Positions 11,905 to 21,850 of a stretch of 64,000 nt of DNA are shown here, piece by piece. The notes beneath the pieces are model-generated. The model saw only the letters and a program-made list of their open reading frames with translations, searched no databases and was not told where the DNA came from. The first letter of the stretch is position 1; every line of letters starts with the position of its first letter. This DNA comes from Angiostrongylus vasorum (Eukaryota; Nematoda; Chromadorea; Rhabditida; Metastrongylidae): contig JADANN010000032.1 of NCBI GenBank assembly GCA_018806985.1, forward strand, positions 21,001 through 85,000. The letters run 5' to 3'. The position numbers and the translations under genes are program-made.

Positions 11905-12330
11905 TAAAAACGGTTAAATCTTCAGAATTCAGCGACTAGGAAGACGAACTCGATAAACTGAGAGATGTGCTTAAACTAAAAGCACGTGAAGTTAAGCGAT
12001 CAGGACCGGTGAGAAACATTAACTTCGTTGATTTGCAGAAGTCTATGTTAACAAGTACCTTACATTGCAGTTATGTGACGAGTTCGATGAAATGGAGGCA
12101 AACCATCGGCAGAATCTTTTTGCTGCGATCAAAGAAAGGAGCGGTCCAGAGCACAGACGCTCCATGAAGTTCTCCGAATGTTTCGGCGCTGGAATTAACA
12201 TCCACAGAATTGTGATTTCATGATTTTTTCTCCTACCGACAATTAAGAGAGGATGTTGCTAACTTCACTATATCGGTCCGTTTTTGGAATGTACACGTTT
12301 AACCGGAGCGTCGGTGATCCAAGTGTAGCC
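11905..12330 (+). repeat. Dispersed element DE-5 copy, no known class
   Basis: This aligns with 32316-32500 plus 32829-33010, the second copy being split by a SINE-f. Shared blocks include 'aaagcacgtgaagttaagcg', 'cttacattgcagttatgtga' and 'gacgagttcgatgaaat'. A frame downstream of a 'gatttgcag' acceptor-like site reads LCDEFDEMEANHRQNLF in this copy and a related peptide in the other, so the element may carry a captured gene fragment. I cannot name the source gene. The next 215 bp (to 12545) hold nothing recognisable. Confidence 0.5.
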
Positions 12331-12545
12331 TACGCTTATCCTATCTCGTTCTTTTAGCCAATAAATCTCTTCAGTTTAGCTTCTAGTCGAAAATGGGCTT
12401 ATTCGAATAGAACTCCCACTAATAGTTTTGGAAAACCCGCTTTCAATTAATATCTGCAATTGAATTAATTGATTTACTTCTTAAAAACCGTTCTTATTAA
12501 GGTGTGACAAGGTAACGGTTAATTTATCCAATACCAATCGTATAG

Positions 12546-13890
12546 TTGAAATTCTCCAATCTCCCTCATATGAGGGATCTCCAGCTGGTTAGTCGCCATG
12601 CTGCGTAGCGGGTGCCCAGGTGGTGGATAGGGGGGGTTAATCGCAGACCAAAAGCGACCTTTGCTTCGCTGAGACGCAGGTGGATCCAGGGGATGGACTC
12701 CCTATTTCTGCTGCGCCGATTTGGCACATACTTTCTGCATTTACGGAGCGTATTCATGCACGCGTTTTTGGGTGCGTTCTAGTTTGTGCAGATTGTATTC
12801 TACGAGTCAATTCGGCCAAAAAGCCTGCAATTAAGTGACAGGGAAGCATATGGGAGGCGTTTAGGAGTCGCCTCCAACAAATAAGCTCCATGTCCACCCT
12901 GCGAGAGCCTGACAAACTACCCGTGAGTATACCCAGCCCCCCAGGTTCAGAGCCCAGCAAGCTATAAGTGGGTATCAAAAATGCTAAACACAGTTGAAAA
13001 AAACGGGCCTCATTCCTCTGACCGCGAAAGAGCTCCCAATTTCGCAGCGTTGGGTAGGATGAGTACGGAGAGGCTGCTAAAATCTCAGGGCCAATGGAAC
13101 CTGCCTGGATTTCAAAGAACTATGGTGACGATCTGTACCTACAATACACTTGCATCCGAGTCCTCGATAGAAGACTTGCTCATGCAAGCAAGAAGGATAA
13201 AGTACGACGTCATCGGCCTGGCTGAGACGAGAAGACGCCAGCCTTTCAACGCCGTTTATGACACCGGAGAAGAACTGTTCCTCGGAACATGCCGCAGTAG
13301 TGGAGTTGGCAGCGTCGGCGTTCTCTTCAACACGAGTTTGTCCATGAACATCTATTCATTCGAGCAACTTACAACCCGAATCGGACGTTTACGATTAAAA
13401 AGATGTGGATCAATTCCGACTTTGACAATCTTCGTCGTTTACGCGCCGTTCAAACCATGACGAAGAAGAAGTCGAAACGTTCTATATGAACTTGGAGAAG
13501 TTCTACAGAGAAGACCATACATTCTTCAAGGTCATCATTGGAGATTTCAACACCAAGATTGGTCCAAGAAGAACGTCTGAAGAACGTTACATTGGGACCT
13601 ATGGATTAGAATGGAAGGGACAGGGTGAGCGGCTATCTGAGTTTGTCATGGCGACCAGGACCATCCATGGTAACTTGCAATTCCAGATGCCCCACCCTCA
13701 ACGTTAGACGGTTGAGTCTTCCCAATGGAGAGTACCATAACGAAATAGACTCATAATAAATAGAAGGTTTTGCCTAAGTGATGTCGCTGTTAGCCCAAAA
13801 ACTCTCCAAGGGATCAGACCATCGCCTTTCTTCTAGCAAGATTCTATTTCTCGTGGAAAGGAGAAAAAGTCCTTAAATTCAAAAACCGAA
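12546..13890 (+). pseudogene. RTE-2 5' region and endonuclease, 3'-truncated
   Basis: The 5' leader (12560-12960) matches the upstream end of the minus-strand copy near 48000-48150 ('ggataggggg..ttaatcgc'). An ORF from 12981 has the endonuclease N-terminus: VTICTYN, then IGLAETRRR with the catalytic Glu, GVGSVGVLFNTS, and TIFVVYAP. A frameshift near 13455 moves the frame. 13486-13707 carries VIIGDFN with the catalytic Asp and Asn. The frame stops at 13707 before the RT. Homology to RTE-2 ends at about 13890, exactly where a SINE-f starts. The RT that follows belongs to a different lineage. Confidence 0.85.
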
Positions 13891-14211
13891 GGCTATAGTT
13901 ATAATCACAATTTTAACCTTTTTACTTACTCCCCACTCTTTTTGATAGCAGGGTATATTGTGATTATAACTATAGCCTCAGCTTAGCTGGGTTCAATGCT
14001 GATTTGAACTCCCCAGATCAATCCCGTTGACGGGTGATTGCTGACGGCAAAAATCGATAGAACTACCTGAGAGCCAAGCGAAACGAAGGACCGGCATGGT
14101 GTGGTGGTGAACGCGTTACTCCCCGGAAAGGACAATAGCGCGTTCGTTCCCCACCATCGGCACCTGCGGTCCAGAGTTCTGCAAATATCTCAGCTTCTTT
14201 GAATTTATACA
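13891..14211 (+). mobile_element. SINE-f copy with an extra inverted head
   Basis: The element body (13970-14211) is a typical SINE-f. Its left end is preceded by an inverted piece of the same family, creating a perfect 20-bp inverted repeat: 13891-13910 and 13958-13977, 47 bp apart. It fills the gap between the RTE-2 endonuclease and the RTE-1 RT pieces. Confidence 0.75.
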
Positions 14212-15925
14212 ATGTTTAGTGTTCATTAGAACGCTAAACATTCTACACCAACCTTTTCCGTTTCACAATCAATGTCCCGGACCCTAATATCCCCGCTGGA
14301 GAAAAACCACCTGGAATTCTTCCGTCAGAGGCTCGAGTTGCGATAGAAAGCATGAAAAGTGGCACAGCTCCAGACCAAACAATGTCACCGCCGATTTCCT
14401 TTGAGCTGGAGGCCACAATTTACATGTACTTCTCGCAAATCATATGACAGCCTACCCCTCAAAAGGAAAAAAATTCCAGACCAGTGGAAGACGTCGCATA
14501 CGGTCATCCTGCCCAAGAAAAGAGGCCGAAGGGATCATCGTAACTATCTTCCCATATGCTTGTTGAGTGTGCTCTGCAAGCTTTTCACGAAGATTATCCT
14601 CTTGCGCATATCAAGGACATTGGATGAGGCGCAACCAGTCGAGCAAGCAGGATTTCGGGAAGGATTTTGCTGTATGGACCACATCCAAACCATGTCCAGG
14701 GTCATCGAAGTTTGTCGGGAATGCCACTTGCCTCTAGTTCCAACATTTGTCGACTATGAATAGGCGTTTGACAGCGTCGAAACAAATGCAATCCTATCAG
14801 CGCTCGTCGACAACGGAGTGGACCCGTACTTCATAAGAACTCTGTGCGACTGTTATCGGAACTGCACTACGAAAACACAGCTTTCCCATCGACCTCTTAC
14901 CATACCCATTGGAAAAGAGGTTCGACAGGGCGACACAATATCGCCAAAGCTGTTCAGTGCCGCACTGCAGTGGAGAATGAAGTCACTCGATTGGGATGAG
15001 AAAGGCATACGTATTGATGGAAAATTCCTGTCAAGCCTTCGTTTTGCCGAAGACATGGTCATCTTCTCAAGAAGTACTGGTGAAGCAGAGGTGATGATCA
15101 ACGAGCTCAACGAAGTGGGGGAAAAAGATCGGACTTCGCATAAATTGAAAGAAGACCCAGTTCATGAAAAAACCCATGGTGCGAAGGCGAAAAAAATTGA
15201 ATTGGATGGCTCTCTCATTGCAGAGACCACCGCTTATGTATACCTTGGGCGATCAATGAACATGGAAAACAACATGAAGGCGGAAATAGATAGATGAAGG
15301 AGAGCAGCCTGGGCCGCATTCGGGCCTCTCCATGAAGCCACCGACGAACTGAACGACCCGAAAATCCGCGCTCATCTCTTCGATTCTACGGTCCACCCAA
15401 CGCTATATTATTGCTGCGGAGACGTGGGTTGATACTTCAACTACGTCAAGAATGCTTCGCACTACTCACAGAGCGCTTGAGCGATGTCTTCTGAAATATA
15501 ACCGGTACTCTCAATATCTAGCCCGAATGCCAAGCTCTAACCTTCGAGGTCTATCACATCTTCGAGATCCAGGAGATTATACATCGATAGCGAAACACTG
15601 ATGGGTCGGTCACATAATGAGAAGAACGGACGACAGATGGACGAAAAGAACAGTAGAGTGGGCTCTAAGAGAATGCAAACGTCCCCCAGGACGGCCACCT
15701 TAGCCTTGGGCGGACGTGTTCGTGAACAAAGCTAATCAGCGTACCCGCAGCTGCAGTTGTTTTGCTGATCACGATACGAGACTCTTAAGCGCTATCATGC
15801 TCGAACAAGACCCCCACCATGGACTACGATTGCGAGAGAAAGGAACGAATGGCATATGTGCTCGGGCCGCACAGCTCGTGAAGACGAACCGTCCAAGTAT
15901 TCAAGTAAGTAAGTAAGTGTTCATT
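14212..15925 (+). pseudogene. RTE-1 retrotransposon, RT and 3' end, inactivated
   Basis: Reverse transcriptase motifs appear in order: a fingers segment ending in DHRNYLPICLLSVLCKLFT, QAGFREGF, AFDSVETNAILSALV, VRQGDTISPKLFSA, and LRFAEDM. The catalytic FADD box reads FAED (GAA at 15049-15051), and an in-frame TAG at 14761-14763 falls just before AFDSVE. Both would kill the enzyme. Frameshifts follow near 15125 and after 15297. The C-terminal domain (YLGRSMNMEN, AHLFDST) continues to about 15890, and the copy ends in an AAGTAAGTAAG tail near 15903-15918. It is nearly identical to 38529-40243. Confidence 0.9.
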
Positions 15926-16917
15926 AGACATGAGGTCGAACCAACTTGACCATTGTGCACTGCTAGCTACTGCATAACACACGCAGTGGAAGCCATACAG
16001 TCACATTGAAACCAATACCTTCTTAGCACCGTAGAAAGAAACTGTCCACTATCTAAGACACACCTTTATATTAGCAAATCCGTGTTGCTGGTGAAAGAAA
16101 TCGGAAGAAGCCATAGCATTCTGATGACGATAGAGCAATAATAGTTTTGTGGTAGAACTTTAAAGCCTAGCGGTTCAAGCGTAAGGGTATTGGAATTCAC
16201 ACAAGTTTCCCGCCATACGATAATCCTGTTTATCACATGCGAAAGGGACAGGATGAATGGCTCGCAAACGTGTTGCCTGGGTGAGCAATACATAAAGAGT
16301 GCAGTTAGTGCCTAGTGAACACATTGCTAACCACCACTTGGCACAAACAGGAGAGCGCTTCGCAAGACGACTTTGGCTGAACTATGAATCATATGGTTGT
16401 TTGAATTATCACGAAGCTAAAACATATGAACTTATTGGGGGCGTCTCTTCATGGCTTAGTTTTAATGCCAAGCACTACGTTCAAACGTCTCTTAAAATCC
16501 TGTGTTCTCAACTGGAGAAAACGACTCGTTTTTTACAACTCATGATCTTTGTGTAATCAGTCAGAGAAGAATCTATTGGTGACGAATGAAGGGTCAACGG
16601 AATACTCGGTTTAAACCGACAGTGCAGCAATTTTTTAAATGTGTCGTCGCTTTCTATTCCGCTGACCAATTATCGGTGCCTTACATAACCCATTCCAATT
16701 AATAAACTAGATCCAGCTGTTACAAATCTACACACTCACTGAGTCAGTATGCTAACAATATTGACGAGTTTTTTAAACTGGAAGGCTTACACCCATGGGC
16801 TCGAGTTGGGAATCACTAACACTTGCTTTCCACAAATGTTCCCTCAAAAGAAATTTTAACTGCACTACCAGAATGTTCCATTCGACCGCTGACTTTGGCA
16901 CCACGGTGAGGCAACTG
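14212..16917 (+). repeat. Direct segmental duplicate of 38529-41236 (about 2.7 kb)
   Basis: The two blocks differ by only a few substitutions and single-base indels, at an offset of 24318 +/- 1. The block includes the dead RTE-1 3' half and a further 990 bp of flank (15926-16917) with no recognisable gene. The flank contains 75-85-codon frames at 16066-16293 (minus) and 16299-16556 (plus), identical in the two copies only because the duplication is recent. The copies share the inactivating stop and FAED change, so this is DNA-level duplication rather than retrotransposition. Confidence 0.93.
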
Positions 16918-16924
16918 AAGCGGG

Positions 16925-18990
16925 TTTATTACGGGTTGGTTTAAATTGGCTAACATACTTCACTGGCAGGCATGAGCGCTGCATTCATTTCTTGAGCGGC
17001 CGCAGGTGCATCAAGTGCAGTTTCGTACTTGTTCAAATAACTGGCGTACACCTTGTTTGAATCGTCATACGCATCGATCCAGATATACAAAGGTAACATG
17101 TAGAACGAGTGAAAATGAACAGTTTGATATGAAAAATTTTCCTCATGTCCTTAAGGGGCTTGAGCGGCTCAAGTGTGCCACAAGCGCAGAAACCTTGCGC
17201 AAGCCTAATCTGGTTGCTTGGCAACTGACAGAAGCACAGTGATCAATTTTTGTTTCTAAGCAAGTGGAGAATTGGACATTTTGAGAACTAGGATGTGCAC
17301 CACAATTTAGCCTTGGACAGCTCCACTTTTACAAGCAGACCGTGGATAATTTTTTGAAAAACAGTTACTTTAATTTGTAAATCACAGTTACCTGAGCAAC
17401 TTTCCCGCACCAAACATCCAGTTCTTCAGAAACACCTTCAGGAAAACGATAATGTTTTTGGTAATAATAATAATGATGGGCACTGTTTTGCCAAAAATGA
17501 GGGGCACCTCAGATTTTCGGATCACTTGATATCCTTGGCTTAGCTCCAGGTTCTTTGGCCTTAGTCACATGTGTACTAAAGGTCATGCAATTTGAAATTA
17601 ACGGGCGAAAGGAAAATTTTTCTTATCCTGTCGAAGGAGAGATTTATTGAACTTCTTAAAGAACTTCTCACGGTAACATGAAGGTGTAGACGCAAACGCT
17701 ATTATCAGATCCATAGATGCTTTCGATGTATCAGGCAATAAAAAAGCACGTTATGACGATGATGACCGTCTCACAAATTAGATGGAATGCGTCTTGTCCC
17801 CTAATTTCTTATTTGGTTAAAGGAGAAAATCTTCACTAGTATCAACGCATGTGAACCGATATCGAAGAGCAATTTTTCTAGAAAAAATGAAGCGCCGTGC
17901 TTATGCCTAGGATTAGTTGGCGTGAAATAGATGAAGCGATCTTTAGGAACGGAAAAGAAACAAAAAATGGGAAGTTGTTCCAATATTCGTTGGATGATGT
18001 TGGCATAATGCAGCGCAAATTATCTTCTAAAGCCATAATGATGCTGAGATAATTGCAGTACTTTTGGACTGTTGGTGTATTCGATGAAGACCGAACAGAT
18101 ATTTGCCTTTTCGGAGACTAACACGTTCTCCACCACACCATGCGAGTCCTTCGGTTCGCCTGTCTCTCAGCTAGTTCTATTACGTTCGATGAGCGTGACA
18201 AAGCTTTCGGAAATCTTATCTTGTATTCTAACAGCATTTTCTGAGATATTACCGTCATATACATCGGCAAAGACTCCGTTGGTCAGACTTTCGACACATA
18301 TCATATCCTCGAGGCAGGGTATTATGTGAATTATAAACATAATGATGCTGAGATATTTGGAAAGCTCCGGACTTCTGGTGTCTGCGGTGAGGATCGAACA
18401 CACTATTACCCCTTTCCGCAGACACCAACGGTCCGGAGTTCTGCATATGTCTCAGGATCATTATGCTTATAGTTTACAGAACTGCCATTAGAAAAAGAGT
18501 AAGCAGCAAATAAAAACTGGTGACGTTGGACATCCTTTATAGGTTGCAACAAAGAATCGTGAAATAAACAGTTATTTCCATGATATAGTCAAACCCCCCA
18601 CTTCTCAAATGCATACCATACTCAATGAGAACCTCACGGATTTCTCTTGTGTGCTTTATCCCTGACTATATTACTCCTAAAGCTACATGCCACGCCCTGA
18701 TGCAATGGATGAAATATTAGGCAAGGATCAAGGACAGTGTTGTATTTGGTAGCTTCCACCGCCTCGTTTACGGATGATGACATGAAATAACTTCGCAGTG
18801 CTTGGAAAGCCGCGCTTCAAAGTGGCGTAGAGACTCAGTCCTTATCTCAGTAGTCACGAGGTTTTTTATCAAAACCATCAACAAGCGAAGCTATGCAGAG
18901 TTTAGATTTAGATGCCATTTTTGGAGTTCGGAGACCCTAGAGTTTATTACGGGAAGATGAAGCTGCTGCGTCCCCCAGTAAAAACATGGC
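16925..18990 (+). mobile_element. Dispersed element DE-2, second copy
   Basis: This aligns with 5111-7075. The tRNA-like head is at about 16998-17045 (gagcggccgcaggtgcat, then cttgttcaaataa). Part of it (17465-18020) is almost identical, inverted, to 36321-36897. A SINE-f cluster is inserted at 18025-18490; the older copy lacks it near 6290 and so shows the empty site. No protein is recognised. Confidence 0.6.
18025..18490 (-). mobile_element. SINE-f insertion with a foldback second unit
   Basis: 18025-18180 is a reverse-oriented SINE-f. At 18345-18455 a shorter unit forms a foldback, with 'agctccggacttctggtgtc' on the left and 'acaccaacggtccggagttc' on the right. Insertion status is supported by the empty DE-2 copy at about 6290. 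Confidence 0.65.
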
Positions 18991-19915
18991 AAGAAAGTTG
19001 AAATAAAGTGAAATTGGCAAGAAAGTCAATTACTGCCAAGGATAAATTTATGTAGGTGAAAACCGTCTCATTCTTTGTCATCTCTTTAAGCTTAAGGTTC
19101 TTCCTTTATTTGTGTCCGCCTTGGAAAGTAGGCCGCCTTGTAGGATAAAACGCGATCTGCGATACGAAGTTGGACATCGAGAGGGTAATGCAAGAGTGCC
19201 TAATTTCACTCAAATGCCAACGTCTTACTTTTCCACTTCAGATGATGGAAGGGAAGCTGTTGGATCATGGTGTTAAAAAATCAGGCCGGTCACACACGTT
19301 ATGTGACCAACGATTCAGTTCCTTGCGATGAGAATCGTTCAACTGCAAGACCCACCGCTGCAGTGCTCAAATATCACCGCTGAGACTGAAGAGGAAATAA
19401 GATGCAGTTCGTGTGACTGAGACAAAGAATGTGCAGGCCTCAGTGTGACCTTCACGATTGTGACAAACCAAATAGACACTATTCCAACGAGTTTAACTCC
19501 AAATTTTTCCTGGGACATAAAACTAAAACTTTAAACCTATTTAACTTTTCATCTTTCATGTATATTTGCATCTATTTTAGCCTTTGATATAGGTGGGAGA
19601 TGTACGAATAGAGAAGTGGAGTTGAGTTGAAGAGAATGCAACCTTCCTCTTGAAGGCCGCCCAAGGGATGGGCGCAGGGGCTTGGTGGGTAACATACAAA
19701 CACCACGACTCCGGGCTCCCGAAGTTTGAATGTATTAAAAATGTAGCACATTTCAAGCGAATGAATTTAGGTATTCTGAAATTTTTTAAAGTCCAAACAC
19801 CGAGAACTCCGGTCGTTACTCCCGAGTTTATTTCGAGAATCACGTCACTGCGTTCGTGTCGTAGACTCAGAAGGCAAAGACGAGGGACATAGCAAGATAT
19901 ACTGTGAATGAGACC
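18991..19915. other. No recognised feature
   Basis: Short frames at 19577-19843 (minus) and 19650-19892 (plus) overlap and show no domain. A weak SINE-f-like piece ('ccgagaactccggtcgttac') sits near 19798-19817. Otherwise I see nothing. Confidence 0.3.
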
Positions 19916-20600
19916 TTAACGACGTGAAAGTGCTCTGAACGCAACAAAAGATCGACAACGATTCAGGGTCAAAAATTGTTGCTGCCAACAGATACAAATG
20001 AGCTTCTTAGTTCGTCTACGATTTCTCTTTTTTCTCTTTAAAGAAAAGAGTTCATTACTAAGTGTTTTGTTTTCCTACTAGTTTTTAGTTTTCTCAGCTG
20101 ATATTCCGTGCGATAACACAGTTGATCTCTATCGATGTAAACACTTGCTTTTGCGGAATTACTACCTAGTGGCCCAAGCCGCGATATTGAAACAGTGCTC
20201 GGTTCCTTGAGAAAAGAAAACCTGTCGATTTATCCAAAAAGTGGGGCGACAAACCTATCAGTTCACCAATGAAGTGTGATTAATCTAGGCTGTATTCGGC
20301 ACTACTGGAAGGTTTTCACAGCATTGCTCTCAGCCGTGAATTGCTGCTTAGCCACCCAAATGGACTATTTCCAGAGAAGTATTAAGGACCTCAATACATT
20401 TTCACTTGTTCCTTTTCTCTTACGAATACCACAAAGGTGATTAACTTCGTATATACTCATAGTTAAAGAACGTTCGCTTTAGATATGAACACAAACTGGA
20501 GGTGTAAAATCCAAACATAGACGTTGAACGCATCAGCAGGACGACTGCCTTCTAAGTGCATGAAGTTCCGGATGACGCAACTGGTGACGGACTTTTTTTG
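19916..20600 (+). repeat. Dispersed element DE-3, first copy
   Basis: This aligns with 30296-31150. Shared blocks include 'agatacaaatgagcttct', 'cacagcattgc' and 'gaacgcatcgcc'-like text near the right end. In both places it is followed by a SINE-c copy, so DE-3 plus SINE-c behaves as one compound unit. No protein was recognised on either strand. Confidence 0.55.
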
Positions 20601-20604
20601 GCAT

Positions 20605-20900
20605 TCAGGAAGTGGACGGGATTACACGGCTAAATAAGATGCCAAATGCTGGAATCGAACTAGCAACGTTCCATTTGCAAAATGTTCACTCTAACCCTGA
20701 GCCAATTCACCCCATTTTTCAAGCATGTCGTTTCAGTCCAGTAATAAATTTTGGACCACCTAACGGCCGCTACTTTTCGGTTAACGATATTTGTAAATAC
20801 TGGTTTACTTAATGCAGTGGGATTGGATGAGTCTTTGTCGCTATTATTGCCGATTAAGAGATTAGTATCTATTGGTATTTGCACTGAAGACCTTAATGTC
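20605..20900 (-). mobile_element. SINE-d, tRNA-derived, single copy
   Basis: On the minus strand a strong tRNA-like promoter reads TTGGCTCAGGGTTAGAGTG (A box, 20687-20705) and GCTAGTTCGATTCCAGC (B box within a T-arm that can pair, 20648-20664). It sits at a point where the sister unit at 31150-31250 lacks it, so it is an insertion. A working tRNA is unlikely: the acceptor stem is poor. Confidence 0.6.
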
Positions 20901-20929
20901 TATGCAAAATCCCACGGTTTTTTGTTGCA

Positions 20930-21850
20930 CGCAGGAGCTGATAGCGGAGTGGTAGTAGTCCCGTACATCAACATGGACGGCCCAACCTAGCTTGATCATA
21001 ATTCGACTATACAGGACCATTCAAGCCTCCGCTCCACTCGTGGTCGTTAGCACTAGTTGCCTTATCTGAGACGACCACACACGACGTGGAAACGGTCTTC
21101 TACGACTAGCTCAGGATTTCAGGAGCAATCAGCTCCACCAGCATTATATGACATTCTTGAAGAAGTCGACTGAATCCTCAAGCAGCAGCTGATTGCACAC
21201 GCAAGAAACTGATTACCTCGAATTCCGTTTTTGGATGGTGGATGCGAGGAGTAGAATCGGTTGCAAGAAGTGTAACAACTGCACAGTGTGATATATGTGA
21301 TGCCGAGCCATGTAATAAAAAAATAAATGGGCATGAGACTCTCCTGACGTCGCGGAACCTACATCGTGGAATGGAAATCAGCTGGTTTAGCCACGCTCGA
21401 AAGCGATAACACAAACGAGCAAAAAACATGTATACGCGTATCTGAACAAGTCAATCAACTACATGTATTCTTTCTTTGATGAGCTTACACGAGGCTGATA
21501 ATTATATTTATTTCCGGCTAACGTTTCGATGTCTTCCTCTTCATCAGAGCCGATGATCCGAGTCGATGGTCATTCAATTATCTCACATCGCCTACCGCTC
21601 ATTTTTACAACTAATTTCACCTGTCCGTATTATCGATTATGCCGGTCAAGTCCGCCATCTCATTCCATCGATACCAATTTTGTTCAGGAAGACTTTATTT
21701 CACTAGATGCCTCCAGCAAAGTATATATTAAAAAAAACTTCATCAAATGTCTCAATAAAACAAACACATCAACACAACTTTTCTCGCACTCTAACATCCT
21801 TGTCGTTGTATTTCACCCAATACCCAGCGATGAGAAATAATAATAGGTAG
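20930..21850 (+). mobile_element. SINE-c copy with an inserted hammerhead-bearing fragment
   Basis: This aligns with 9955-10745 and 31251-32030 ('gcggagtggtagtagtcc' head, 'cctgacgtcgcggaacctac' block). About 110 bp (21470-21580) are absent from the other copies and contain the hammerhead-like motif listed separately. Confidence 0.7.
21513..21553 (-). ncRNA. Hammerhead-like core from a Penelope-like element
   Basis: On the minus strand CTGATGA (21541-21547) is followed after 12 nt by CGAAAC (21523-21528), then GTTAGCCGGAAATAAA. CUGAUGA plus GAAA are the two conserved boxes of hammerhead ribozymes, and such motifs are known from Penelope-like element termini. Stem II is weak here, so the copy is probably inactive. 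Confidence 0.4.
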
